Source: Neostapfia colusana
Taxonomy: Eukaryota; Streptophyta; Magnoliopsida; Poales; Poaceae
Assembly (NCBI GenBank): GCA_030760725.1
Contig: JASWHV010000019.1
Span: 33,545,944-33,609,943 of the forward strand
Direction: 5' to 3'
Length of the DNA: 64,000 bases
The position numbers were made by a program, and so were the translations under genes. Of the stretch, positions 21,500-33,008 are shown piece after piece. Each line of letters starts with the position of its first letter. The stretch's first letter is position 1. The notes under the pieces were generated by a model, which was given only the letters and a program-made list of their open reading frames with translations, was not told the origin of the DNA and did no database searches.

Positions 21500-21840
21500 G
21501 AGCTAGGACACGTGGCAGCTCTGGAGCTCTCCTTAGAATGGAGGCAAGGTCCGGAGCCGTAGGACACGTGGCAGCTCCAGAGCTCTCCTTAGTGGGGAGG
21601 CAAGGTCCAGAGCCAGAGGACACGTGGAAGCTCTAGAGCTCTCCATAGCGGGGAGGCAAGGTCTGTAGCCAGAGGTCCCGTGGCAGCTCCGGAGCTCACC
21701 TTAGCGGGGAGGCAAGGTCCGGAGCCGGAGGACACGTGGCAGCTCCGGAGCTCTCCATAGCGGGGAGGCCACGTCTGGAGCCAGAGAACACAGGACAGCT
21801 CCGGAGCTCTCTTTAGCGGGGAGGCAAGGTCCGGAGTAAC
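21500..21840 (+). repeat. G-box array, F copy 2
   Basis: Six 56-bp units beginning with taggacacgtggcagctctg and ending before aacttcatgcctgtacgcgg. Same unit design as copy 1. Confidence 0.78.
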
Positions 21841-23514
21841 TTCATGCCTGTACGCGGGGTGAGGGGTACCCGGTCTGAGGGTACCGACAGCATTGGAGTA
21901 ATTTATCAATACATTTTTTCATCACATATGAATTTCATTCATATAAGTAATACAAACTATTACATTTGTTCATATCTTTTAGTTTCCGAACTCAAATAGA
22001 CTCCGGAGCCACTCGCAAGTCTTACTCCAGAGACTGACTAAGAACCCAAGCTGCAATAAGGCAAGCCCCGGTTTGCATATAACAGCTTTTATAAAGTTTT
22101 GTATTAATCACATTATACATCTGAGGTTGTGTATTGTGCATTAGGTTAAGTTTGTCGATACTCAACGTGCATATCCAAATTATCGTTGGAGTAGACGGGT
22201 AGAATAAGTATCAATCGTATGGATTTATGCTAGGATAATGTTGTAGAAAGGTTTCAGTAGAAGTCGAGTAGTTGGAATCTACTCGCGAGATTGGTCATAC
22301 TTTATCAACCAACAAGTTAAGTGAGTTACTTTTACCTGTGACAAGAATTCTAATAAAGAAGTCTTCTCACGATAGATTACCACAATGCTCACTCTTAATA
22401 CTGAGACCGGATGAGGATTTGTGTAGGTTGAATAGTACAAGGTTGTTCTCGACATGATTGTGAGTCAACTCTTGTTACCACATTGTGTCTGGGCCGGTAG
22501 GACAAGGCAGATGTTGAATGGTGGGATGTAGCCCCGTCTGTGTCGATCAAGGACCGCACCGTGTGCAGCCCTGTTGAGCAAGTTTTAATTGTACTGGTTT
22601 CATATTAGCTATATGGGCCCCAGTAAACTGATGTAACTCGGGCACCCTCGTGTCAAAATTTATACCGTGTTCCTTTGAGGTTTGGTGGCAGAGGTGTAAA
22701 TCTGCTAGCAAAGCAACTCCAACGTGTGCCGTGTAGTGGACCGTCTTTGAGGTGGGTAGAACTGGTTCAACATTTGGATGATGGGTGAAAAGTGGCCACC
22801 TATGACGTAGGGAGAAGAGCACTGATTTGTCTTCCATGCGGGCGTAGGTGTTGCGCAATCCGGGTGTCTCCTGATTGCAATCACCGTCCCTCACGGTTAT
22901 TTGAGTACCACTTATTCACTGAGTCGTGACATAGTAACCAAGAGTAGTTGTAATAAAATGAATTATGCTCATATGAATAATTATTGCTTTGCAACCTTGA
23001 ATGTATTAGTAATAGAGCAAATTCTTCCTGATTTTTGGCCACCAAACTCGTCTCACCGCCACCGGTTCGGACCCCCGTCGCCCCAGTGATCCAGCCGTTC
23101 TCTCACCATACTTCCAAAAGCAAAAATGTGTGCCATCGTGTGCTGGTGCTCACGGTGAAAGCTGTTTATCATTTGCTTCATCGTGCGCTGAGTAATTCTA
23201 GTTTTTCCCTTAGTGTGTTCATTTGAGTCAAATTGTTTTCGAGGTGAAATTCACCTCACATGATCCTTTAGTGATCATGCGCATCTAAGGACATGAGCTA
23301 GACATCCATACTGAGCTGTATACAGAAGTAGATCAAGCTTTGCCAAAGAAACCGATGAGTTCACCGCGTTTTTACCTTGGATAATGAAAACCTTTCGGTT
23401 CACCGGTAAACTTCAGGTTCCGGCCATTTTCATTGGCTTCTTCGTTCATTTTCGGGTTCCACGTGATCTGGCGATGCTGTAGGAGCAAAACCCAATCGAA
23501 AAGAGTCCTTCCCG

Positions 23515-23855
23515 AGCTAGGACACGTGGCAGCTATGGAGCTCTCTTAGCGGGGAGGCAAGGTCCGGAGCTGGAGGACATGTAGCAGCTTCAGAGCTCTC
23601 CATAGTGGGGAGGCAAGGTCCAGAGCCAGAGGACACGTGGAAGCTCCGGAGCTCTCCATAGCGGGGAGGCAAGGTCCGTAGCCAGAGGACCCATGGCAGC
23701 TCCGGAGCTCACCTTAGCGGGGAGGCAAGGTCCGGAGCCGGAGGACACGTGGCAGCTCCGGAGCTCTCCATAGCGGGGAGGCCACGTCTAAAGCCAGAGG
23801 ACACATAACAGCTCTGGAGCTCTCCTTAGTGGGGAGGCAAAGTCTGGAGTAACTT
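23515..23855 (+). repeat. G-box array, F copy 3
   Basis: Six 56-bp units. Several CACGTG have decayed (acatgtagc, acacataac), the rest are intact. Confidence 0.78.
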
Positions 23856-25060
23856 CATGCCTGTACGCGGGGGGAGGGGTACCCGGTCTGAGGGTACCGA
23901 CAGCATTGCAGTAATTTATCAATACATTTTATATCACATAAGAATTTCATTCATATAAGTAATACAAACTATTGCCTTTGTTCATATCTTTTAGTTTCCG
24001 AACTCAAGGAGACTCTGGAGTCACTCGCAAGTCTTACTCCAGAGACTGACTAAGAACCCAAGCAGCAATAAGGCAAGCCCCGGTTTGCATATAACAGCTT
24101 TTATAATGTTTTGTATTAATCACATTATACGTATGAGGTTATGTATTGTGCATTAGGTTAAGTTTGTTGATACTCCACGTGCATGACGAAATTATCGTTG
24201 GAGTTGATGGGTAGAATAAGTATCAATCGTACGGATTTATGCTAGGCTAATGTTGTAGAAAGGTTTCGGTAGAAGTCGAGTAGTTGGAATCTACTCGCGA
24301 GATTGGTCGTACTTTATCGACCAACAAGTTAAGGGAGTTTGTTTTACCTGTGACAAGAATTCTAATAGAGAAGTCTTTTCACGATAGATTACCACAATGC
24401 TCACTCTTAATACTGAGACCGGACGGGGATTTGTGTAGGTTGAATAGCACAAGGTTGTTCTCGACATGATTGTGAGTCAACGCTTGTGACCACATTGTGT
24501 CTGGGCCGGTAGGACAAGGCAGATGTTGAATGGTGGGATGTAGCCCCGTCTGTGTCGATCAAAGACTGCGCCGTGTGTGGCCCTGTTGGGCAAGTTTGAA
24601 CTGTACTGGTTTCATATTAGCTATATGGGCCCCAGTAAACTGATGTAACTCGGGCACCCTCGTGTCGAAACTTATACCGCCTTCCTTTGAGGGTTGGTGG
24701 CAGAGGTTTAAATCTGCTAGCAGAGCAACTCCAACGTGTTCCGTGTAGTAGACCGTCTTTGAGGTGGGTAGAACTGGTTCAACATTGGGATGACGGGTGA
24801 AAAGTGGCCACCTATGACGTAGGGAGAAGAGCACTGATGTGTCTTCCATGCGGGCGTAGGTGTTGTGCAATCCGGGTGTCTCCTAATTGCAATCACCGTC
24901 CCTCGCGATTATTTGAGTACCGCTTGTTCACTGAGTCGTGACATAGTAACCAAGAGTAGTTGTAATAAAATGAATTCTGCTCATATGAATAATTATTGCT
25001 TGCAACCTTGAATGTATTAGTAATAGAGGAAATTAAAGTTTATCTTTTACCTTAGGCAAG

Positions 25061-25107
25061 CAACATCAGAATAAGCGTTTCTTGTTTGATTGTGGACTTC
25101 CGGTGTT
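25061..25107 (+). other. LTR stem-loop b in F (3' arm duplicated by LINE insertion)
   Basis: 5' arm AACATC, motif GCGTTTCTTGTTTGATTG at 25075-25092, 3' arm CCGGTGTT (25100-25107). A LINE fragment lies directly after the 3' arm, which is repeated at 25372-25379 as part of the TSD. Confidence 0.5.
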
Positions 25108-25379
25108 TTTTTTGACAGGAAACAGGCGGGGAAGTCCCCTACTGTAATTTTATTGAAATAAAAGTTAAGGGTTACAACTTAAGTGGGGTAGTGAGTCATA
25201 AATTACAATTGATCTAGCTATTCCTGGACAAAAGGATGTAGCCTATTTCTTGCCCTATGGATATCCAGGAGAATTTCTTTTCTCAAGTTTAGTCGAACAG
25301 CTTCAACCGTCAGATAAATCGATTAAAAAATCCACCCATTTCTGCATCTCCATATGCTCCATGCCAGACTTCCGGTGTT
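25095..25379 (-). mobile_element. 5'-truncated LINE insertion (25108-25366) with 13-bp TSD
   Basis: TSD gacttccggtgtt at 25095-25107 and 25367-25379. The insert begins with a T run (25108-25113), i.e. a poly(A) tail read on the minus strand, preceded there by cctgtttcctgtc, and ends abruptly. LTR H has the empty site. The length (259 bp) and tail fit an L1-type 3' fragment; the exact family is not identified. Confidence 0.7.
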
Positions 25380-25527
25380 GTGCTGCACGAGGACTATTAA
25401 TTTGCTGCTTAAAATCTGGAAACTAAGGATTTACTTTAACCAAATTCTTTATTGCAAATTCAGCTTCCGTTCTTATCGTACCCTTGCATATAGAATTTGA
25501 ATTTTAGGCGAGACGGGTCAGTCTTGC

Positions 25528-25699
25528 TGAGCCTTGTGCTCACGGTTGCATATATAGTCATTTTGCAGGTCTTACTCATATGCTATGATGATGGTTGATC
25601 GGGGAGTCGTCCAAACCTTCAGGTTGTATAGCTCACCGAAAACCCTGCCGCTGCCATATATATTTGAGTTGCTATTGAGAATCGTCTATGGGCTGGACG
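25528..25699 (+). other. LTR stem-loops c and d in F
   Basis: Loop c: TGAGC (25528-25532), cttgt, GCTCA (25538-25542). Loop d: CGTCTA (25683-25688), TGGGC, TGGACG (25694-25699). Compared with H (CGTTCA/TGAACG) one pair changes from T-A to C-G on both sides and another becomes G-U. Confidence 0.55.
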
Positions 25700-25930
25700 A
25701 CTTCTCTTCTACAATGATAGGCTCAAGAGTGTAAGATGTAAATTTCACTATGTTGTACATGTGTTGTACAATATTTGTAAAAGAGAACCCTCTTGTAAAA
25801 TAATAGACTTGTGTATGTATTTTGAGTTATCTTTTCGTGTATGCTGTTGGGTGTCACATCGCACGATACCATCCAATGTGATTCCTGGAGTGTGGACCCC
25901 TGGGTCCCCATACGATCTCACCGATGAGTC

Positions 25931-26892
25931 AGGGGATGACCACTGGTTGGCCTTGTACCTGCACAACTAAAAGCCAAAAAGAGATCATTAGTACTTGGCC
26001 TTACTAGATAGCCACGATGGATGAACCTCCATCGGTTGGTCATGACCCTTGGTCATCCTCGCTGGGGCCCTGCGGCAAGCCCCCGGTTCCCCTTCCCAGT
26101 GACTGGGTTGTTTTTTATGGCGAGTTCTGCACACCCCCATCCGTGAGCCGTTCGTGACTAGGAGGGGTCGGGTCGATTGGGAGCTTTCCTCGATGGTCGA
26201 TCCCCCAAGCCCAATGAGCTTCCTATCGGGTGGAGCTGAGTGAATTCCATTCGTTCTGTTCATTTTGGATGTCTGGAACCATTGGCCTTGCTTCACACTG
26301 AGGGGATTTCGGGTCGGGGCTTGATGCCCGCGTTTCATTAGATCCCTGCTCGAGCGTGTGTGTGGTTCTTGATCTCATCGGCGGCTTGGGCGGCTTGCTG
26401 CCGACCCTTCGGGCGGTTACCTCGACGCTCGCGGTGCTGGGACTCTGCCACAAGCTTACAGGCGTCAGGATGATTCATCTTACACGAAGTTGGATCTATC
26501 TTGGACCACCTCGCATTGCTTGCCCCTCAGTCGGGGTCGCCCCGGGCGCCCTCTGAGCCTTTTGCTGGCCAGCCTACAAACCCGGAACTTTTTGAGCCCA
26601 TAATGCGGGCCTGGAGACTTACATTCCTTCAATGGTCGTGTCGTCCTGCACGTCCTCCGTGTCTAGCGGAGTTTGAGGAGGCGCCGCTCGACTCAACTCC
26701 CGTGTCACAATCGTGATCTCGTGTCGTAAGACCTAACGGTTGCTGCCTGGTGGGGCCTTCATACTTTCTTGGACGGTTTCGTCGTGTTTGAACCGAGGAG
26801 GCGCCGCTCGACTTGGTTCCCTGGTGGCCCATGCGGTTTTAATCCGGCGGGGATTTGAGTGGTGTTATGGTGTCGGTTTCTTCGAGGCAGTG
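25931..26892 (+). other. Unit E, left part: non-coding sequence upstream of the PF04195-like gene
   Basis: No convincing gene. GC-moderate sequence with a short repeated phrase gaggaggcgccgctcgact (about 26674 and 26796). It rejoins 33595 across the CRM-like insertion (ttcgaggcagtg then tcgaaaggtc). It probably belongs to the LTR or leader of the same non-autonomous element as the 33841 gene. Confidence 0.4.
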
Positions 26893-27762
26893 TGATGAGG
26901 ACATCTCTCCTTTGCATACAATGCAAGGACCGATCACTAGAGCACGTGCACGGCAAATGGATCTCCAGGTACATTCTAACCTTGTCAATTGTTTTTCAGA
27001 ACTTACGCTTGTTTCCATGCATGTTTTATTGATTAGGAACAATGGAGAGGACCAGCAATGGCTGGGAGGAGTCCAAGGATTCAAGGAGGAGGAGATAGGA
27101 CGTGCACACCAAGGAGGAACCCAAGTACAACTCGACTTCGACTCCACCTCGGGTTCCAGGAGCTGCCTTCACCAAAACTGACGTCCCGGACACATACGGA
27201 GTCGGATTTGGATGTTCTATATATGGTTGGAACCGTGATTTCATAAAGCTTCCAATGGAATCATCCCGACCTCAAAATTCCTTCTAAGTTGACGGGAATC
27301 AGCGAAACAAGTGGGCGTCCAGAATCTGTCCGGTGCTGCGCCACCACCTTTTGGGCTGCTGGCCCGTGTATCATGTGGAAGCCCATTAGGGTTGCATCCA
27401 GGGGTCTTGCACGCCCCTAAACTCCTTTTTATACAGCAGCCGTCACCACATTAGGGTGGGTTTTTGCTTAGTTACAATCTGTCATTGAACAGTGTCACCG
27501 ATCATCGGTTGTGAGACCCCAAATTCGTGATCAATTCAGTTTTGATTGCAACTTCTCTGCTCTTGCTTGTGTTCTTGATTGCGCTTGCAGGGATAAGACT
27601 TCGTGGCGAGGTCATTCGTGTGACACAGGTGATAACCAACGGAGCAGTGGTGTAGTGATTGCGGGGTTTCGTTCGTTCGGAGCCTTGGATCATCAACGTC
27701 GAGATCTCCACCCAATCAAGTTTACCCTACCTCTGGGAAGATCGGGACTCATCGTCCTATCA
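26893..27762 (+). repeat. 5' LTR of the CRM-like element
   Basis: TGATGAGGAC ... CCTATCA. Its first 289 bases are the coding tail seen in the 3' LTR. ttttttatacagcag-like sequence (27425-27440) is a possible TATA region. Confidence 0.92.
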
Positions 27763-27764
27763 AT

Positions 27765-27774
27765 TGGTATCAGA
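27765..27774 (+). other. Primer-binding site of the CRM-like element
   Basis: TGGTATCAGA two bases after the LTR end, complementary to the 3' end of initiator tRNA-Met as in most plant Ty3/gypsy elements. Confidence 0.9.
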
Positions 27775-28820
27775 TTTCCAGGTTCACCGTGAGGTATACT
27801 TGTGTGCCCTTTAGATTTATTTTGTTTCAGTCCTATCGTCCACAAAAAGCCACAAAAAAATTTTAGTTTCCCTGACCTACAACCCCCGCTCAACCTTTTG
27901 CACAATTTAGTTTCGGAGTCCGTAGTTCTGAGTTCGTGTCCTAGGTTGAGTCTGGTTGCTGGTTTAGATTTGTTTTGGTTCAGTTTTGTTTCTTCCATCC
28001 GCTGCCATCTACAAAAAACCAATCTACAAAAAAATTCCATCCACCGATTCGTTTCTGTTGCAGTTTCCACCACCACCAAAACCTGATTCAGAGTATCCTC
28101 CTTAAAACAGCATAACTTTTCGCTCGTAACTCCAATTGAGGCGCATTTTTTTCCCAGGAAGGTCTCGAAAAAGTCCACATATGATACACCAGCTATGCCG
28201 GTCATGGCATTTTGAAAAAAAATTAAAAAAATTAAGAAGGCCCTCATTTCGAACTCGGAAGTTCCAGCACCAGTTTTTCCAATCGCTCCTGAATTTGTGC
28301 CGATCTCATCTTTCATCGATTTGAGCTAATACTTGGTGCTGTTTCTATTCTTGTGCCCCTGGTTGAGAAAAAAATATCAAAAAAATAAAAAAAGATTTTG
28401 ATTTCTACTAGTGCTTCAAGGCAAAAACAGGAGGCTAAGGGGTTTTCTAGTTGTGCTATTTCTGTGTGAGTGCTGGATACTTGCTGATATTATCCTTGTT
28501 GTTCATCATCATTCATCCTTGTCCTTGCTTGTTGCCACAACTGTTCTAATACATTCTTAGGCCAGCAACTAGGTGAAATTCTTTGGACACTTATTCAGCA
28601 TTGCTATCTATTACTAACTTGTGTGCCACATACATATACTGCATTTGAGCCTTCCAAGCTCCACCTTCTCTCGAGCAGAACAGGTAACCTTTGCAATCAC
28701 ACCCACTCTTTGCTTGCTTCACACCGGTCACCGTTGGCCACCTGCAGTGCTGGTAAGAAACTTGTAAGAGCAGGGTAAGACGCATCTTACTGATCGATTT
28801 TCCACCCACTTCGGAGAGCG
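27775..28820 (+). other. Leader of the CRM-like element with apparent loss of gag N-terminus
   Basis: About 1 kb without a gene. The coding frame starts abruptly at 28821 in the second half of gag, so the capsid N-terminal part normally placed upstream is absent; a deletion junction lies near 28815-28821. Confidence 0.55.
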
Positions 28821-31800
28821 TTGCAGAAAGGTATGCTTCGTTGTGGGGTAGCTGAGGATCAGAAAGACCAAATTGTTAGGTTTTATGGGGGCTTGCAGCG
28901 TGAGATCCAGGACATAGTTGACTACAAGGAATATCATTCTATTCAACATTTATTTCAACTTGCTATGTTAGCAGAAAAAGAAGTGCAGGGTCGCCAACAG
29001 CAGCGGCGGAACAACACCTTCACGCCACGACAATTTCCGGTGCCATCCAAAGCAGCACCCTCCTCGAGCGTACGTGCATCTACACCACCCTCCACGGGTG
29101 TTATACGAAGCAGCATCGCTCCTTCTACATCACGGGGACAAGATAACAGCAAGTCCCAGATGCCTCCAGGTGTTGCAGCAAAGGCAGCCGCACCCAACAC
29201 TTTGACAAGTCGCAGCTCCGACATCAAGTGCCACCGCTGCCAGGGACTTGGCCATATGCAACGAGATTGCCCCAGCAAATGGGCGATCATCGCCACTGCT
29301 GATGGTGGGTATGTTAGTTCTTCTGATATTGAAGATGAAAATATTATTGCAACTAACATTTCAGGTTCGGATGATGGTGCTGAGGAGGTTCTTGGTACAT
29401 CTGCGACAAACAACTATAGGACTTTGATTGTGCAGCGAGCTTTGAGTGCCACGGTTCGAGAGGACGACAACCACCAACATCACAACCTTTTCAACATGTT
29501 TCTCATCGTCAAGGACTGCCGTGTACATGCCATCATTGATGGTGGTAGCTGCAACAATTTGGTGAATGTTGAGGTGGTCAAGAAGCTTGGCTTGACCACA
29601 CAGGAGCATCCCCACCCTTATCACATTCAATGGTTTAACAACAATGGTAAGGTAAAGGTAACACAAACAGCAAGGATACATTTTTCCATTGGTTCTTATC
29701 ATGATTTTGCTGATTTTGATGTGGTACCTATGGATGCTTGTTCTCTTTTGTTGGGACGTCCTTGGGAGTTTGATACTGATGCTATTCACCATGGTCGATC
29801 TAATAAGTATACTCTCATGCATAAGGGCAAGAAAATTGTGTTGCTTCCTATGAGTCCCACTGAAATTGTACAATTTGAGCAGGAGAAAAAGAATAATGCT
29901 AAGCAAAAGGGTGTTTTCAATTCTGAAATTCAGAAACCTATTAAGTTGAAAAATCCAATTTTGCTTGCAACTAAATCTGATCTTGATGATTTATATGCCT
30001 CTAATGGAACTTGCTATGCTTTAGTGTGCAAACATGCTTTATATTCCATTGAGGATACATCTATTGTCTTGCCACCTGCTGTTGCTAACCTTTGGCATGA
30101 ATATATGGATGTTTTTCCATCAGAGATACCCCCTGGATTACCACCTGTGCGAGGCATTGAGCACAAGATTGATTTGGTTCCAGGGGCGAGCTTGCCAAAC
30201 CGTGCTGCCTACAGGACCAACCCTGACGAGACTAAGGAAATTCAGCAACAAGTCCAAGATCTTCTGGACCGCAGGTACATTCGTGAGAGTCTTAGTCCTT
30301 GTTCTGTTCCTGTTCTTTTGGTTCCAAAAAAAGATGGCACTTGACACATGTGTGTTGATTGTAGAGCCATCAATAACATTACCATTCGTTATCGCTATCC
30401 TATTCCTAGATTGGATGACATGCTTGATGAGTTGAGTGGTTCTGTTATTTTCTCCAAGATTGATTTGCGTAGTGGGTATCATCAGATTCGTATGGCTTTA
30501 GGTGATGAATGGAAAACTTCTTTTAAAACTAAATTCGGACTTTATGAATGGTTAGTCATGCCATTTGATTTAACTAATGCGCCCAGCACTTTCATGAGGT
30601 TGATGAATGAGGTTTTACGTGCTTTCATTGGTAAATTTGTGGTGGTTTACTTTGATGATATCCTTATTTACAGCAAGTCATATGATGAGCATCTTGAACA
30701 TTTGCGTGCTGTTTTTAATGTCTTGCGTGATGAACGTTTGTATGGTAACCTTGAGAAGTGCACCTTTTGCACCGATCGTGTGTCTTTTCTTGGGTATGTT
30801 GTTACTTCGTAGGGAATTGAGGTGGACAAGGAAAAGATTGTTGCCATCACGAGCTGGCCACTTCCGACTACGGTCACACAGGTTCGGAGTTTTCTTGGTC
30901 TCTCAGGTTTCTACCGGCGTTTCGTGTGGGATTTCAGCACCATTGCGGCACCTCTCCACGAGTTGACAAAGCATGGAGTGCCGTTTCGATGGGCACCAGC
31001 ACAACAACAAGCTTTTGATGTTCTCAAGTCGAAGCTCACACAAGCACCATTGCTGCAACTTCCTGATTTTGAGAAGACCTTCGAGCTTGAATGTGACGCG
31101 AGCGGCATTGGCATTGTAGGAGTGCTAATTCAAGGAGGTAAACCTGTTTCCTTCTTGAGTGAAAAATTGCATGGGCCTTCGCTGAATTATTCTACATATG
31201 ACAAAGAACTTTATGCTTTAGTGCATGTCTTGCAAACTTGGCAACATTACCTATGGTCTAAAGAATTTGTCATACATTCAGATCATGAGTCTTTGAAGTA
31301 TCTTAAAGGACAAGCTAATCTGAACAAACGTCATGCTAAATGGATTGAGTTCATAGAATCATTTCCTTACATCATTAAACATAAGAAAGGGAAAGACAAT
31401 GTGATTGCCGATGCTTTATCTAGATGTTATACCATGCTGTCCAAACTTTCTCATAAAATCTTTGGTTTGGAAATCATAAAGAGGTTATATGCTACTGATT
31501 TGGACTTCAAAGATGCCTTTGAAAATCATAGAGAGGGAAGAACATGGCAAAAATTCCTGCTGCGTGAAGGTCTTCTCTACCGTGCTAACAAGCTGTGTGT
31601 TCTAGCTAGCTACGTTCGTCTTTTGTTGTTGCAGAAAGTGCATGGAGGTGGTTTGATGGGACATTTTGGTGTTAAAAATACAGAGGATGTGCTGGCCGCT
31701 CACTTCTTTTGGCCACGAATGAGGCGTGATGTGGAGCGCTACGTTTCACGTTGCACGACATGCAACAAAGCTAAGTCTCGACATAACCCATATGGTCTTT

Positions 31801-33008
31801 ATATGCCTCTTCCGGTTCCTAGTGCACCTTGGTAGGATATTTCTATTGAATTTGTTTTAGGATTGCCTAGAACAAAGAAGGGGAGGGATAGTGTCTTTGT
31901 GGTTGTTGATCGTTTCTCTAAAATGGCTCATTTTATATCCTGCCACAAGACCGATAATGCTTCACATGTTGCTGATTTGTTCTTTAATGAGGTTGTGCGT
32001 TTGAATGGTGTTCCCAATACTATTGTTTCTGATAGGGATGCTAAGTTTTTGAGTCACTTTTGGAGAACTTTATGGTATAAATTGGGAACAAAGTTGCTGT
32101 TTTCTACTACTTGTCATCCACAAACTGATGGGCAAACGGAGGTAGTTAATCGTACCTTATATACTATGTTGCGGGCTGTTTTGAAAGACAATTTGAGGTT
32201 GTGGGAGGAGTGTTTGCCACATATTGAGTTTGCTTATAACAGGTCTATTAACTCCACAGCCAAGTTAAGTCCGTTTATGGTAGTCTATGGTTTCAATCCT
32301 CGTGCTCCAATTGATTTGCTACCTTTACCACATACTGAAATTGTGAACTTAGATGCTACACAACGTTCTGAATTTATTTTTATGTTGCATGAAACCACTA
32401 AGTTACAAATTGAAAACATGAATGAAAAGTATCGCATTGCTGCTAGTAAAGGTAGGAAGGAGGTAAAATTGGAACCCGGTGATTTGGTGTGGATTCATTT
32501 GAGAAAAGATAGGTTCCCGGATTTGAGAAAGTCCAAACTCATGCCACGTGCTGCTGGACCTTTTAAAGTTCTTGAGAAGATAAATGACAATGCATATAAA
32601 CTTGAGTTGCCTCCCGAGTTTGGGGTTAGTCCCACATTTAACATTTCATATTTGAAGCCATACTTGGGTGAGGAAGATGAGCTTGAGTCGAGGACGACTC
32701 CAATTCAAGAACGGGAGGATGATGAGGACATCTCTCCTTTGCATACAATGCAAGGACCGATCACTAGAGCACGTGCACGACAATTGGATCTCCAGGTACA
32801 TTCTAACCTTGTCAATTGTTTTTCAGAATTTACGCTTGTTTCCATGCGTGTTTTATTGATTAGGAACAATGGAGAGGACCAGCAAGGGCTGGGAGGAGTC
32901 CAAGGATTCAAGGAGGAGGAGATAGGACGTGCACACCAAGGAGGAACCCAAGTACAACTCGACTTCGACTCCACCTCGGGTTCCAGGAGCTGCCTTCACC
33001 AAAACTGA
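28821..33008 (+). pseudogene. gag-pol: gag-pol of the CRM-like element (5'-truncated, three nonsense codons)
   Basis: One frame throughout. Gag C-terminus (QKGMLRCGV ... GGLQREIQDIVDYKEY), CCHC knuckle CHRCQGLGHMQRDCPSK (about 29230-29280), protease-type IIDGGSCNNL (29533-29562), LLLGRPWEF, RT MCVDCRAIN (30348), IDLRSGYHQI (30462-30491), catalytic YFDDILIYS (30648-30674), RNase H ECDASGIG (31089) and ADALSRC, integrase HFGVKNTEDVL ... CTTCNKAK, DRDAKFL (about 32034), HPQTDGQTEVVN, and the TRARARQ tail inside the 3' LTR. Stops: TGA 30342-30344 (Trp expected), TAG 30810-30812 and TAG 31833-31835. The first codon shown is not an ATG, consistent with 5' truncation. Confidence 0.9.

Larger units (their letters stand above)
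19566..24072 (+). pseudogene. Exon-like block of the F LTR in three copies (19566-19643, 21983-22060, 23995-24072)
   Basis: Each block is 78 bp, follows ttttag or a close variant, and ends aataag before gcaagcc. In the phase used by A it reads SELKETLESLASLTPETD with stops later (EPKQQ then stop). It is alignable to A's FVTPEEQ ... DQEQQ block. All three copies share the two stops, so this family's exon was already broken before duplication. Confidence 0.35.
21012..25040 (+). repeat. Two direct copies of a ~2.0-kb LTR segment (21012-23026 and 23027-25040)
   Basis: Start points are tcctgattttcggccacc (21012) and its near-copy at 23027. Each unit holds leader-like sequence, a G-box array, the exon-like block and stem-loop a. 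19115-20615 is a partial third copy, followed by 396 bp (20616-21011) absent between the later two. Identity is high by eye. The likely cause is unequal recombination within the LTR. Confidence 0.8.
19115..25930 (+). repeat. LTR of element F (left part cut by C), with internal 2-kb tandem duplication
   Basis: Begins in mid-sequence where C's LTR ends. It ends near 25920-25932 by comparison with the end of LTR H (gcatgctgt ... cacc ... tca). The exact last base is unsure because no TSD can be paired. It contains three G-box arrays, three exon-like blocks, stem-loops a, b, c and d, and a LINE fragment. No pol is attached in the window. Sequence near 20690-20860 (ggtgggacccacttgtcag) resembles U3 of the A-type LTR. 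Reading frames here are chance frames. Confidence 0.7.

Noticed and set aside
26223..26832. Several 60-76-codon frames in unit E left part
   Set aside because: No domain, no conservation visible, both strands open equally.
27693..28316. 207-codon minus frame in the CRM leader
   Set aside because: Lies in the leader on the antisense strand; no recognisable domain.
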